Position numbers and translations under genes: made by a program
Assembly: GCA_041649895.1 (NCBI GenBank)
Contig: JBAZMG010000024.1
Span: 1 to 14,499 of the forward strand
Direction of reading: 5' to 3'
Source of the DNA: STD1-204 sp041649895
GTDB taxonomy: Bacteria; Patescibacteriota; Minisyncoccia; Minisyncoccales; Minisyncoccaceae
DNA: 14,499 nucleotides
Part shown: one piece after another, positions 5,684-12,267 of the stretch
How the letters are laid out: every line of letters starts with the position of its first letter
Numbering within the stretch: position 1 is the stretch's first letter
The notes under the pieces: model-generated
What the model saw: only the letters and a program-made list of their open reading frames with translations
The model's database searches: none
What the model was told of the DNA's origin: nothing

Positions 5684-7273
5684 ATGAAATTGACGTATTC
5701 AGTTCTAATCGCCCTGTTTCTGCTTATAACAGTCGCGATACCGGTGTGCGCGTATGAATATCCTTCGCCCCAAGGCTATGTCAGCGATTTCGCGAATATT
5801 CTTTCGCAGAACGAGCGGCAGGGGTTGGAAAACGAGATCGCGATCTTTGAAAACCAGACAACCATTGAGATCGCGGTTGTGACCGTTCCGTCACTTCAGG
5901 GAATGTCGATCGAAGAGTTTACTCTCGGGTTGGCGAATACCTGGGGTGTGGGAAAAAAGGGTAAGGATAATGGCGTTGTCCTGCTTGTCGCCCCTAACGA
6001 ACGCAAGGTGCGGATCGAGGTCGGGCGCGGACTCGAGGGTACGCTCACGAATTCCGCGGCAAACGGGATAATCCAGAACGACATCTTGCCGAGCTTCCGA
6101 AACAATCGGATGCAAGACGGAATCGTATCCGGCGCGCATAGTATTATGCGGCAATTGAGTCCCAAAGCAGCTACGCAAAATTCCGGCGCGAGTCCGGGGA
6201 CCGATAGCGGAAATGATATAAACATTATTTCCGCGATTATCATCATCGGCCTTATTATCATCGGAATCATAGCAAGTTTGTGGGCTGCGATTTGGGTGAG
6301 CGACAAGCGTGATCGCAAAAGAGAGAATCTCGACCTGCTTGAAAAAGATCGGAAAATGCTCAAGGATTTGAAGCAAGAATATCCGGAATCTAAGGACCTG
6401 CTCCAAAAATTGGAGAGCAATAATCCTCCGGCAATTTGGTTAAAGCTTAAGGCGGTCTTCGATTCAATAGATTTGGCCGAAATGAAAAAGAACTTCCTTG
6501 AAGCCGAAGCATTGTGTAAAAAGAATTTGCTCTCAGTCGATGAGGCAAGCGGACAAGTGAAATCGCTTGATTCTGATGTTAAGGAACAAACAATTTGCCT
6601 GAAGAATATCAAAAAGAGATTCGATGAAGTAGAAAAAGCGGCATCCGGGATTGACAGATTCCTCTTAACCTTGCCGGAAGAGATCAATTTTTATCTGAAG
6701 CAAGTGGGGGATGAAGATGTGGCCGAAGGTACTCGTCGCCTGCTTCAATCAGCGACCTCTGATTTTGAAAAGATCAGAGCGCGGATATCCGAAACCGAGG
6801 TAATCAATGTAAATCGATTGGAGGTTTGCGCCAGCCTTAAAGATGTTTCGGAAACTTTGAAAGAGGTTTTCAAAGAGATCAAATCAGACAAGGAAATTGC
6901 CGCGAGGGCGCCAACCGAGGGACCGGTGCTTCTCAGTAAGTTCCCGGAAATTCTCGCGGCCACAGAAAGCAAGATCGGATCTTCTTCCAAGCGGCGGACA
7001 ATGTATGATGATGCGCGAACCAAGTACGAACAGGCGCGCGCGATTGCCGAACAAGAGGGAGTCGTGAATTGGACGAACATATTCATTCTGCTTCTCGCGG
7101 CAAATACGTTGTGCCACAACGTAGAATCGTCTCATCACTCCGATTATATAAGCCAATCATCTTCGAGTAGCCACCATTCAGATTCGTTCGATAGTGGCGG
7201 CAGTAGCTTTAACGGCTTCGGAGGCTTCGGCGGAGGTAGTTTCGGCGGCGGAGGTGCTTCCGGCGGTTGGTAA
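5684..7273 (+). CDS. TPM-domain (YgcG-type) membrane protein with a long coiled coil
   Basis: A 529-residue protein. A signal peptide (1-23, cut after VCA) is followed by a TPM domain at about 27-158: GYVSDFANIL, TTIEIAVVTV, GVGKKGKDNGVVLLVAPNERKVRIEVGRGLEG and the ILPSFRNNRMQDGI segment are family hallmarks. A membrane helix lies at about 180-205, then a basic stop-transfer (SDKRDRKRE). Residues about 210-460 are highly charged and helical, probably coiled coil. The C-terminus is Ser/His- then Gly-rich and ends GGGSFGGGGASGGW, the usual tail of TPM proteins. Typical members have about 250-300 residues, so the roughly 250-residue helical insert is unusual. The start has a good Shine-Dalgarno sequence (GGAGAG, 5 nt spacing), rare in this window. 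The family is linked to membrane-protein turnover and repair; no LemA partner is nearby. Confidence 0.88.
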   Translation: MKLTYSVLIALFLLITVAIPVCAYEYPSPQGYVSDFANILSQNERQGLENEIAIFENQTTIEIAVVTVPSLQGMSIEEFTLGLANTWGVGKKGKDNGVVLLVAPNERKVRIEVGRGLEGTLTNSAANGIIQNDILPSFRNNRMQDGIVSGAHSIMRQLSPKAATQNSGASPGTDSGNDINIISAIIIIGLIIIGIIASLWAAIWVSDKRDRKRENLDLLEKDRKMLKDLKQEYPESKDLLQKLESNNPPAIWLKLKAVFDSIDLAEMKKNFLEAEALCKKNLLSVDEASGQVKSLDSDVKEQTICLKNIKKRFDEVEKAASGIDRFLLTLPEEINFYLKQVGDEDVAEGTRRLLQSATSDFEKIRARISETEVINVNRLEVCASLKDVSETLKEVFKEIKSDKEIAARAPTEGPVLLSKFPEILAATESKIGSSSKRRTMYDDARTKYEQARAIAEQEGVVNWTNIFILLLAANTLCHNVESSHHSDYISQSSSSSHHSDSFDSGGSSFNGFGGFGGGSFGGGGASGGW

Positions 7274-7292
7274 ACATTAGTTCTTTAATCAG

Positions 7293-7334
7293 GCTCTTGG
7301 CAAATCAAATGATTTCCAAGGGCTTTTTCTTTTT
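7293..7334 (+). terminator. Intrinsic terminator after the TPM gene
   Basis: GCTCTTGGCAAATCA (7293-7307) pairs with TGATTTCCAAGGGC (7310-7323), with one wobble pair and one bulged C, followed by the T-rich tract TTTTTCTTTTTC. The tract abuts the -35 element of the prfB promoter. Confidence 0.78.
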
Positions 7335-7335
7335 C

Positions 7336-7364
7336 TTGATTAGGGTCTTTTAATTTGCTATAAT
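7336..7364 (+). promoter_or_regulatory. prfB promoter producing a leaderless mRNA
   Basis: TTGATT (7336-7341), a 17-nt spacer and a perfect TATAAT (7359-7364). The prfB ATG begins at 7371, 7 nt after the -10 element, which is the expected transcription start, so the message should have almost no 5' leader. Confidence 0.7.
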
Positions 7365-7370
7365 ATTTCT

Positions 7371-8466
7371 ATGATTGACGTGGAAAAAAAATTGGAATCG
7401 ATCAAAAAAAGCCTCCTCTTCTTGGAGGACTGTCTTTGACCTTAAAAAATTAAAACAAAGGCAAATAGTTTTGAAAATACAGACGGAAGAACCGGGCTTT
7501 TGGGACAACGCGGACACTGCGGCCGATATCTCGCGTGAATTGTCCGAGGTTGAAGAAGATATCGGGTTTTTTGAACAAACGAACAAGCTGATCAGCGAAG
7601 TGGAAGAGTTCGCGAAAATATTGGACAACAGGGAAGAGGACGAACTCAAAGGCAGGATCGATAATTTGGAAAAAATAATAAAAGACAAGGAAACGGAATT
7701 TTGCTTCAAGGGAAAATACGACAAAGGAAACGCAATCTTGTCGATTTACAGTGGCGCGGGCGGCCAGGACGCGCGCGATTGGGCGGCAATGCTTTTGCGA
7801 ATGTACGAGCGTTATTGCGAAAGAAAAGGATTTAAACTGCTGGTGATCGACGAGGTCTTTGGAGAAGAGGGCGAGGGTGAAGCGAAAAAAGGATTAAAAT
7901 CGGCAACCATAGAAATAAAAGGAAAATTCGCTTACGGATTTTTAAAGAAAGAAACAGGCGCGCATCGCCTGGTTAGGCTTTCCCCGTTTTCCGCCCAAAA
8001 ATTACGACATACCTCTTTTGTGACAGTTGAAGTTTTGCCTGTTTTGGTGGATAATAGTGAGGTAGAAATAAATCCGGATGATATAAAAATAGATTTTTAT
8101 AAATCTTCCGGACCGGGGGGACAATACGTGAATAAGCGAGAGTCTGCCGTGCGAGTAACACATTTGCCCACAGGATTAACAGCAACGTCGCAAGCGGAAA
8201 GATTGCAAGGCAAAAACAAAGACAAAGCAATGGCTATATTGGTCGCGAAACTCTGGGAGTACAGAGAAGAAAAACAAAAGAAAGAATTACAGGGAATAAA
8301 AGGAGAAAAGATCAGTGCGAGCTGGGGTAACCAAATCCGATCGTATGTCTTGCATCCCTACAAGCTTGTAAAAGATTTGCGAACCGGAGTGGAGAGTACC
8401 AATCCTGACAAAGTATTGGACGGCGATTTGGACGATTTTATCGAAGCGGAATTGAAATTTAGTTAG
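7371..8466 (+). CDS. prfB: Peptide chain release factor 2, with programmed +1 frameshift
   Basis: RF2 releases the peptide at UGA and UAA stops. The coding sequence is join(7371..7436,7438..8466): 22 codons from the ATG at 7371 end at CTT, followed by in-frame TGA (7437-7439); slipping +1 on CTT-T continues as GAC CTT AAA. The Shine-Dalgarno-like GGAGG (7424-7428) just upstream is the classical stimulator. The product has 364 residues, as expected for RF2. Visible features are the specificity tripeptide SPF (204-206) in RLSPFSAQKLRHTSF, and the catalytic GPGGQ (247-251) followed by VNKRESAVRVTHLPTG. Low RF2 favours the shift, so the gene regulates itself. It proves that UGA is a stop codon in this genome. 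The gene is apparently leaderless and lies upstream of ftsEX, an order known in other bacteria. Confidence 0.95.
7424..7440 (+). promoter_or_regulatory. prfB programmed frameshift site
   Basis: The site consists of an internal Shine-Dalgarno-like GGAGG, a 5-nt spacer and CTTTGAC, where the P-site tRNA slips from CTT to TTT at the UGA. Upstream and downstream frames join to give a full-length RF2. Confidence 0.9.
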
Positions 8467-8491
8467 TGACCCTTATTTAGATTATGTTGCT

Positions 8492-8543
8492 CGTTCGACC
8501 CTCCTTCGCCCTTCGGGCTACGCGGGGCGCGGCGTGTCAAACG
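8492..8543. repeat. Folded intergenic repeat (copy B)
   Basis: The element shares CCCTCCTTCGC and GCTACG with the repeat at 770. It has an inner hairpin GCCC-TTC-GGGC (8508-8518), and its outer arms CGTTCGAC (8492-8499) and GTCAAACG (8536-8543) pair with one mismatch. It is GC-rich inside an AT-rich spacer, between prfB and ftsE. Confidence 0.55.
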
Positions 8544-8566
8544 TATTTCCGGAATTTTAGTTCTCT

Positions 8567-8601
8567 ATTCTTGATTCTTAATTCTTTATTCTTAATTCTT
8601 T
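8567..8601 (+). repeat. Heptanucleotide array ATTCTTN x5 just upstream of ftsE
   Basis: Five consecutive 7-nt units read ATTCTTG, ATTCTTA, ATTCTTT, ATTCTTA and ATTCTTT, so only the last base varies. The array ends 6 nt before the ftsE ATG and would be in its leader. Related arrays flank the other end of the operon. Confidence 0.8.
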
Positions 8602-8607
8602 AAAAAA

Positions 8608-9300
8608 ATGATCGAATTTGAAAACGTAAATAAAAATTATTATCCCAATCTCAAGGATCCGAAATTCGCCTTGAGGGATGTTTCTTTTAAAGTAAAGGAC
8701 GGAGAATTTGTAATTCTTTGCGGACGTTCGGGCGCGGGAAAAACCACGATACTAAAACTTATTTCTTGCGAAGAAAAACCGACCACAGGCAAGGTTTTTT
8801 TTGATAACAAAGATTTGGCCAAGGTGAAGAAAAGCGAGGCTCATTTGATCAGGCAAAAGATTGGATTTATTTTTCAGGACTATAAATTGTTGTCGTATAA
8901 AACCGTTTTTGAAAATATCGCTTACGCGCTTGAAGCTTTTGATTATGATGAGAGAAAAATAGAGCACGAGGTCAATCAGGTGATAGAATTGGTCGGGCTC
9001 GAAAGCAGAAAGAAATGTTTCCCCAAAGAACTGTCGGGGGGTGAACAACAGAGGGTGTCTATCGCTAGGGCCTTGATTCATAGACCGGAAATAATTTTGG
9101 CGGACGAGCCGACCGGGAATCTTGACCCATATAATACGCGAGATATCATTAAAATACTTTTGAAAATAAACGGAGCGGGTTCCACTGTTATTTTATCCAC
9201 CCACGACAAGGAAGTTGTTAACGCCTTAAAGAAAAGGGTAATCACCATTGAAGACGGAAAAATAGTGCGCGACGAAGAGGAGGGAGTATACTTTTTGTAA
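8608..9300 (+). CDS. ftsE: Cell division ATP-binding protein FtsE
   Basis: A 230-residue ABC ATPase of normal length for FtsE. Motifs are complete: Walker A GRSGAGKTT (39-47), Q-loop FQDYKLL (from 89), signature LSGGEQQR (142-149), Walker B IILADEP (162-168) with TGNLDP, and the H-loop histidine in STHDKE (H199). FtsE couples ATP hydrolysis to the membrane partner FtsX, which activates peptidoglycan hydrolases outside the membrane during division. ftsX follows 23 nt downstream. The start is preceded by A-rich sequence and a heptanucleotide array, without a Shine-Dalgarno sequence or a clear separate promoter, so co-transcription from prfB is possible. The pairing with ftsX distinguishes it from generic LolD-type ATPases. 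Confidence 0.93.
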   Translation: MIEFENVNKNYYPNLKDPKFALRDVSFKVKDGEFVILCGRSGAGKTTILKLISCEEKPTTGKVFFDNKDLAKVKKSEAHLIRQKIGFIFQDYKLLSYKTVFENIAYALEAFDYDERKIEHEVNQVIELVGLESRKKCFPKELSGGEQQRVSIARALIHRPEIILADEPTGNLDPYNTRDIIKILLKINGAGSTVILSTHDKEVVNALKKRVITIEDGKIVRDEEEGVYFL

Positions 9301-9323
9301 GTAGAACAATTTATTTTAAAAAA

Positions 9324-10259
9324 ATGACTAAAGCAAAAATAAAAGCAAAACCGAAAGAAAGATACGTGAATAAAATTCTTAAAAGTGGATGGAATTACCT
9401 GCGCCGGCAGGGGTTTTTGTCTTTTGCCACGGCATTGGTTATTTTTGTCGCCGTGGTTTTGGGCACAGTCCTGATCATTACCCACGGAGCTATATCTTTT
9501 ATGTCGGAAAAAATACAAGACAAGATCGATATCTCGGTCTATTTCAACGAACAAGTTCCCAAGGAAAAAATATTGGAGATCAGGGGCGATGTGGAAAAAT
9601 TGCCTCAGGTAAAGGAGGTGAATTTTATCTCCTCCGAAGAAGCCTATGATACTTTTCTGAAAAATCACGAAAGCGATACTTACACAAAATCTTTGGAAGC
9701 GATCGGCGGCAATCCGTTTCTGCCTTCGCTTGTAATTCAAACAAAAGACCCCACGCAATACAAAACGGTTTCCGAATATTTTAAAAAAGAAGAACTGAAG
9801 GATTTGGTATATGATGTTAATGACTATAGGCGCGGGTTCGCGATCGAAAGGCTTTCCAACCTGGCAACAGGGATCAATAGGCTCGGGTTGTTTTTGACCA
9901 TCTTTTTGAGCCTTATCGCCGTTGTTGTCACTTATAATACATTGCGTTTGAGCATTTACTCGCAAAAAGACGAAATAGAGATTATGAGGCTTGTCGGAGC
10001 GAAAAACAGTTTTGTCCGCGGTCCGTTTTTGATACAGGGCGCGCTTTGCGGATTTTTTGCCGCGCTTCTTGCCTTTGTTTTATTCTTTTTATTATTCTTT
10101 ATCCTAAGATCCACTCTGGAAAACATCTTTATGGGCTTCAACCCGTTTGATTATTTTATTCACAATCTATTGGTCATATTTTTGGCGCAAGTGGCGATTG
10201 GGGCCGGACTGGGCTTGATTTCCAGCTTCTTTGCTGTTAGAAGATATCTAAAGGACTAA
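9324..10259 (+). CDS. ftsX: Cell division protein FtsX
   Basis: A 311-residue permease-like protein with the FtsX layout: a basic cytoplasmic N-terminus (1-28, ending NYLRRQG), TM1 at about 31-54, an extracellular domain at about 60-180 (DISVYFNEQVPKEKI, LPQVKEVNFISSEEAYDTF, GGNPFLPSLVIQTKDP), then TM2 about 187-208, TM3 about 233-261 and TM4 about 280-304. The segment YSQKDEIEIMRLVGAKNSFVRGPF between TM2 and TM3 is the conserved coupling region that contacts FtsE. The outer loop recruits and activates cell-wall hydrolases or their adaptors; which hydrolase is used here is unknown. There is no Shine-Dalgarno sequence. Confidence 0.93.
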   Translation: MTKAKIKAKPKERYVNKILKSGWNYLRRQGFLSFATALVIFVAVVLGTVLIITHGAISFMSEKIQDKIDISVYFNEQVPKEKILEIRGDVEKLPQVKEVNFISSEEAYDTFLKNHESDTYTKSLEAIGGNPFLPSLVIQTKDPTQYKTVSEYFKKEELKDLVYDVNDYRRGFAIERLSNLATGINRLGLFLTIFLSLIAVVVTYNTLRLSIYSQKDEIEIMRLVGAKNSFVRGPFLIQGALCGFFAALLAFVLFFLLFFILRSTLENIFMGFNPFDYFIHNLLVIFLAQVAIGAGLGLISSFFAVRRYLKD

Positions 10260-10262
10260 GAT

Positions 10263-10311
10263 AGAATCAAGAAGCAAGAAGCAAGAATAAAGAATTGGGG
10301 ATCAAGAATAA
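10263..10311 (-). repeat. Heptanucleotide array (AGAATNA-type) after ftsX, inverted orientation
   Basis: Seven 7-nt units in register: AGAATCA, AGAAGCA, AGAAGCA, AGAATAA, AGAATTG, GGGATCA, AGAATAA. The consensus is the reverse complement of the ATTCTTN array upstream of ftsE. Bases 10285-10296 (GAATAAAGAATT) are perfectly complementary to 10390-10401 in the next array, so the two could pair in RNA or single-stranded DNA. Confidence 0.7.
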
Positions 10312-10368
10312 GGGGTCTAGTCCAAGTATTCTGATTCAGCTAATAATGTTTAAAATATTCTAATAAGG

Positions 10369-10385
10369 TGCTACCGCAGGTAGCA
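10369..10385. other. 7-bp hairpin between the heptanucleotide arrays
   Basis: TGCTACC (10369-10375) pairs perfectly with GGTAGCA (10379-10385) around the loop GCA. No T-tract follows, so it is not a standard terminator. It would cap a larger stem if the flanking heptanucleotide arrays pair. Confidence 0.5.
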
Positions 10386-10390
10386 ACAAA

Positions 10391-10425
10391 ATTCTTTATT
10401 CATAATTCGTAATTCTTAATTCTAA
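10391..10425 (+). repeat. Heptanucleotide array (ATTCNNN x5) upstream of tRNA-Gln
   Basis: Five units in register: ATTCTTT, ATTCATA, ATTCGTA, ATTCTTA, ATTCTAA. Same orientation as the array before ftsE, more degenerate. It runs into the hairpin directly upstream of the tRNA gene. Confidence 0.65.
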
Positions 10426-10450
10426 ATATTTAGGCTCGCCTAAATATTTT
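10424..10450 (+). terminator. Hairpin with T-run immediately before tRNA-Gln
   Basis: AAATATTTAGG (10424-10434) pairs with CCTAAATATTT (10439-10449) around the CTCG loop, ending at the first base of the tRNA. It could end ftsX transcripts or mark the tRNA 5' processing site. The T-run is short and part of the stem. Confidence 0.4.
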
Positions 10451-10521
10451 TGCGGGATCGTCTAATGGTAGGACTACGGACTCTGAATCCGTCAATCTTG
10501 GTTCGAATCCAAGCCCCGCAG
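10451..10521 (+). tRNA. tRNA-Gln (anticodon CTG)
   Basis: The 71-base sequence folds as a cloverleaf. The acceptor TGCGGGA pairs with CCCCGCA (last pair A-C mismatched), the D arm contains TAATGGTAGG, the anticodon stem is ACGGA/TCCGT with loop CTCTGAA, and the T arm is CTTGG-TTCGAAT-CCAAG. The anticodon CTG (10483-10485) reads CAG glutamine codons. The weak T1-A72 acceptor pair is typical of tRNA-Gln. CCA is not encoded (GCA follows), so a CCA-adding enzyme is needed. A terminator begins 4 nt downstream. Confidence 0.93.
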
Positions 10522-10524
10522 CAT

Positions 10525-10562
10525 TCATAATTAAAACACCCCTAAGGGTGTTTTAATTATGA
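10525..10562 (+). terminator. Terminator hairpin after tRNA-Gln (17-bp perfect stem)
   Basis: A perfect 17-bp stem (10525-10541 with 10546-10562) around the loop CTAA. The GC core ACACCC/GGGTGT is followed by TTTTAATTAT, and A-rich sequence on the other side would let it work in both directions. It closes the tRNA transcript. Confidence 0.75.
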
Positions 10563-10690
10563 TAACTCTACGAGTTTGATTCTAATGATTGATGTGGGGC
10601 AAGATATAGAGTCAACAGACTCTATCCTGAATCTCAACGAGCGTCGAGCGAGTTGATGTCAGATTCAGCAGAATCTGACCTACCTATATG
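10563..10690. other. Structured gene-free stretch with perfect tetraloop hairpins and an alternative pairing
   Basis: No credible ORF is seen. ATAGAGTC-AACA-GACTCTAT forms a perfect hairpin (10606-10625), and GTCAGATTC-AGCA-GAATCTGAC another (10658-10679). CTGAATCT (10627-10634) is perfectly complementary to AGATTCAG (10661-10668), with CAAC/GTTG pairing just inside, so a different fold would break the second hairpin. This is the shape of an attenuator or small RNA, but I found no clear promoter for it. Confidence 0.4.
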
Positions 10691-10720
10691 TTAAAATACC
10701 ACCTTTGGGTGGTATTTTAA
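10691..10720 (+). terminator. Second terminator-like hairpin (13-bp perfect stem)
   Basis: TTAAAATACCACC (10691-10703) pairs perfectly with 10708-10720 around the loop TTTG. ATTTTAATTTG follows the GC core. It is nearly symmetrical, so it can act on either strand, and it insulates the promoter at 10766. Confidence 0.65.
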
Positions 10721-10765
10721 TTTGCGGTTCTTGGACTCAAAGAGTTTTCGCGACAAAAGCCGCCA

Positions 10766-10794
10766 TTGGCACTTTTTTGTTTTCAAGATATAAT
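10766..10794 (+). promoter_or_regulatory. Sigma-70-type promoter for the cysteine-rich protein/GH3 operon
   Basis: TTGGCA (10766-10771), a 17-nt spacer and a perfect TATAAT (10789-10794). The start would be near 10801, about 20 nt before the ATG at 10821. The short leader is AT-rich without a Shine-Dalgarno sequence. Confidence 0.72.
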
Positions 10795-10820
10795 ATTCTC
10801 AAAATAATTATTTTAATTTT

Positions 10821-12266
10821 ATGAATAGAAAACAAAAAGGATCTGTGCCCGCAACAATGATAGGATTAGTTATTTTGGTTTTGGCAATAGCCTCGGGAAT
10901 CGGCTATTTTTTGTTTTATAAAAATAAGCCGACCGAGCATTTTGTAGATCAAAACACACAGCAACAACCTATTCCTCGTGAAATGACAAACGAAGAAGCA
11001 AAGCAGTTCTTTAAGGCCACGGAGATCGTTTCTAACAATTCGCCGGATTCGGTGAAGTTTTGGACGGAAGCTTACTGTCCCGGATCAGAAACAAATTACG
11101 ATTACTCAATACCTGTGGGGTATTTTGTTTTTTCGTGCGATGCCACCAAGCAGGAAAAGGGCACTCATGGCGGTTGTCCAACCTGTATTATGTCTGAAAT
11201 TGAAGTGAGAGCGGAAAATACCTTAGCACAAAATCAAGAACAAAATTTGAATAATCGAAATTGGAACGGAACAAAATATTATTTTAATTATTTAAGCGAT
11301 ACATCTCTGCCATTATTCTTAAATAATCTTAAAGTGAGCAGTGATATAAAGATAGGATTATACTATAATGAGGGTGGAGAGTTTTTTAACAGCAGAAATA
11401 TGTATGTTAAGCAAGCTTGCGAATATCATGGTGAGTATATTGATGGAGATTGCAGTAAGTCGTTCATGATGCTCAATAAGTGGATTAATCAAGATTCTTC
11501 TTATAATATTTATAGCGATCAGTATAGTCTTTTTTCTAAAGAAACGTCCCATACTTTCGGCGGATCAGCCTTATCAATTAAAAACACTAACAATATTTCC
11601 GCGGAGTATGTCGGTTTAAAAATAAACAACATAAGCCTAATCAAGGATCTGCAAATACAATTTGTTATAGATGCTCACGGTGGATATGAACTTGGAATGA
11701 GAAATGACGATATTATCGATAAAATATTAGGAATCGAGAGTGTTGCGGCTTGCGGACCGGCTCAAATGGTAGAAAATATCGGATCCGCAAACTTGGTTTT
11801 GGAAAAAATTGAAAATGAAATTTATTGGTACAAAATTACAAAACCCATAAACCTAAAACCATCCGAAGATTTATGTTATACCGATGCTTCGGGTCTGGGA
11901 AGATACGGTGCCGCTTGTGGTCTTTGCGAGAGATGTCACGACAAATGTTCTCAAGCTTATACAATGGAACAAGAAGAGTACTATGCTTGTGGCGATGGCT
12001 GCGATTATGGCCAATGTCTGGTTTGGCCAAAAGACAGCCTGATGTTTAATATTTACTATTCTCCAAAAAATATCAGTGGCCCGCTTCAAATTCAAGTGGC
12101 CAATATTATCTTTAAAAACAATGCCAATAATACTTATTACGCGCCAACTTATGGAAATCGTGAGCGGCTATTCACAAAGTATTCATCGGAATTTTACAAA
12201 GCATATCTAGTCGATGGCCATTGCTTTGTCGCGGAAGATCAAGAAATTCCCGCCGATTGCTACTGA
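10821..12266 (+). CDS. Membrane-anchored cysteine-rich extracytoplasmic protein, unknown function
   Basis: A 481-residue protein; I do not recognise a domain. A basic N-terminus (MNRKQKGS) and one hydrophobic helix at about 10-33 (MIGLVILVLAIASGIGYFLF) anchor it, with the rest outside. A low-complexity linker (DQNTQQQPIP) follows. The body has scattered cysteine pairs (GGCPTC and others) and a dense cluster of eight cysteines at about 352-400, including CGLCERCHDKC and ACGDGCDYGQC. These suggest a disulfide-bonded or metal-binding knot. Asn, Tyr and Ser are frequent, as in surface proteins. The gene has a strong promoter, and its TGA stop is 1 nt from the ATG of a GH3 hydrolase gene, so the two products probably act together at the cell surface. 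The role is open. Confidence 0.75.
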   Translation: MNRKQKGSVPATMIGLVILVLAIASGIGYFLFYKNKPTEHFVDQNTQQQPIPREMTNEEAKQFFKATEIVSNNSPDSVKFWTEAYCPGSETNYDYSIPVGYFVFSCDATKQEKGTHGGCPTCIMSEIEVRAENTLAQNQEQNLNNRNWNGTKYYFNYLSDTSLPLFLNNLKVSSDIKIGLYYNEGGEFFNSRNMYVKQACEYHGEYIDGDCSKSFMMLNKWINQDSSYNIYSDQYSLFSKETSHTFGGSALSIKNTNNISAEYVGLKINNISLIKDLQIQFVIDAHGGYELGMRNDDIIDKILGIESVAACGPAQMVENIGSANLVLEKIENEIYWYKITKPINLKPSEDLCYTDASGLGRYGAACGLCERCHDKCSQAYTMEQEEYYACGDGCDYGQCLVWPKDSLMFNIYYSPKNISGPLQIQVANIIFKNNANNTYYAPTYGNRERLFTKYSSEFYKAYLVDGHCFVAEDQEIPADCY

Positions 12267-12267
12267 A

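Noticed and set aside
5398..5757. Plus-strand ORF overlapping the cysteine-rich gene and the TPM start
   Set aside because: It runs through the terminator hairpin and promoter, and its translation has no recognisable order.
5896..6687. 263-codon minus-strand ORF inside the TPM gene
   Set aside because: It is antisense to a recognised protein, serine-rich by codon mirroring, and has no promoter.
7437..7439. UGA reassigned to an amino acid (SR1/Gracilibacteria code)
   Set aside because: RF2 itself is present, and the UGA sits in the classical prfB frameshift context with the downstream frame shifted by +1.
9078..9965. 295-codon minus-strand ORF across ftsE/ftsX
   Set aside because: Its product is a low-complexity Phe/Ile-rich shadow of two clearly conserved plus-strand genes and has no domain.
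8567..10425. CRISPR array
   Set aside because: The 7-nt units are contiguous with no spacers, and no cas genes are present.
10585..10656. 23-codon ORF in the hairpin cluster
   Set aside because: It is short, has no Shine-Dalgarno sequence or promoter, and coincides with palindromic sequence.
12214..12267. Earlier ATG for the GH3 protein
   Set aside because: It lies inside the upstream gene and adds a non-hydrophobic stretch before the membrane anchor. The ATG at 12268 follows the upstream stop by 1 nt and gives a normal anchor.
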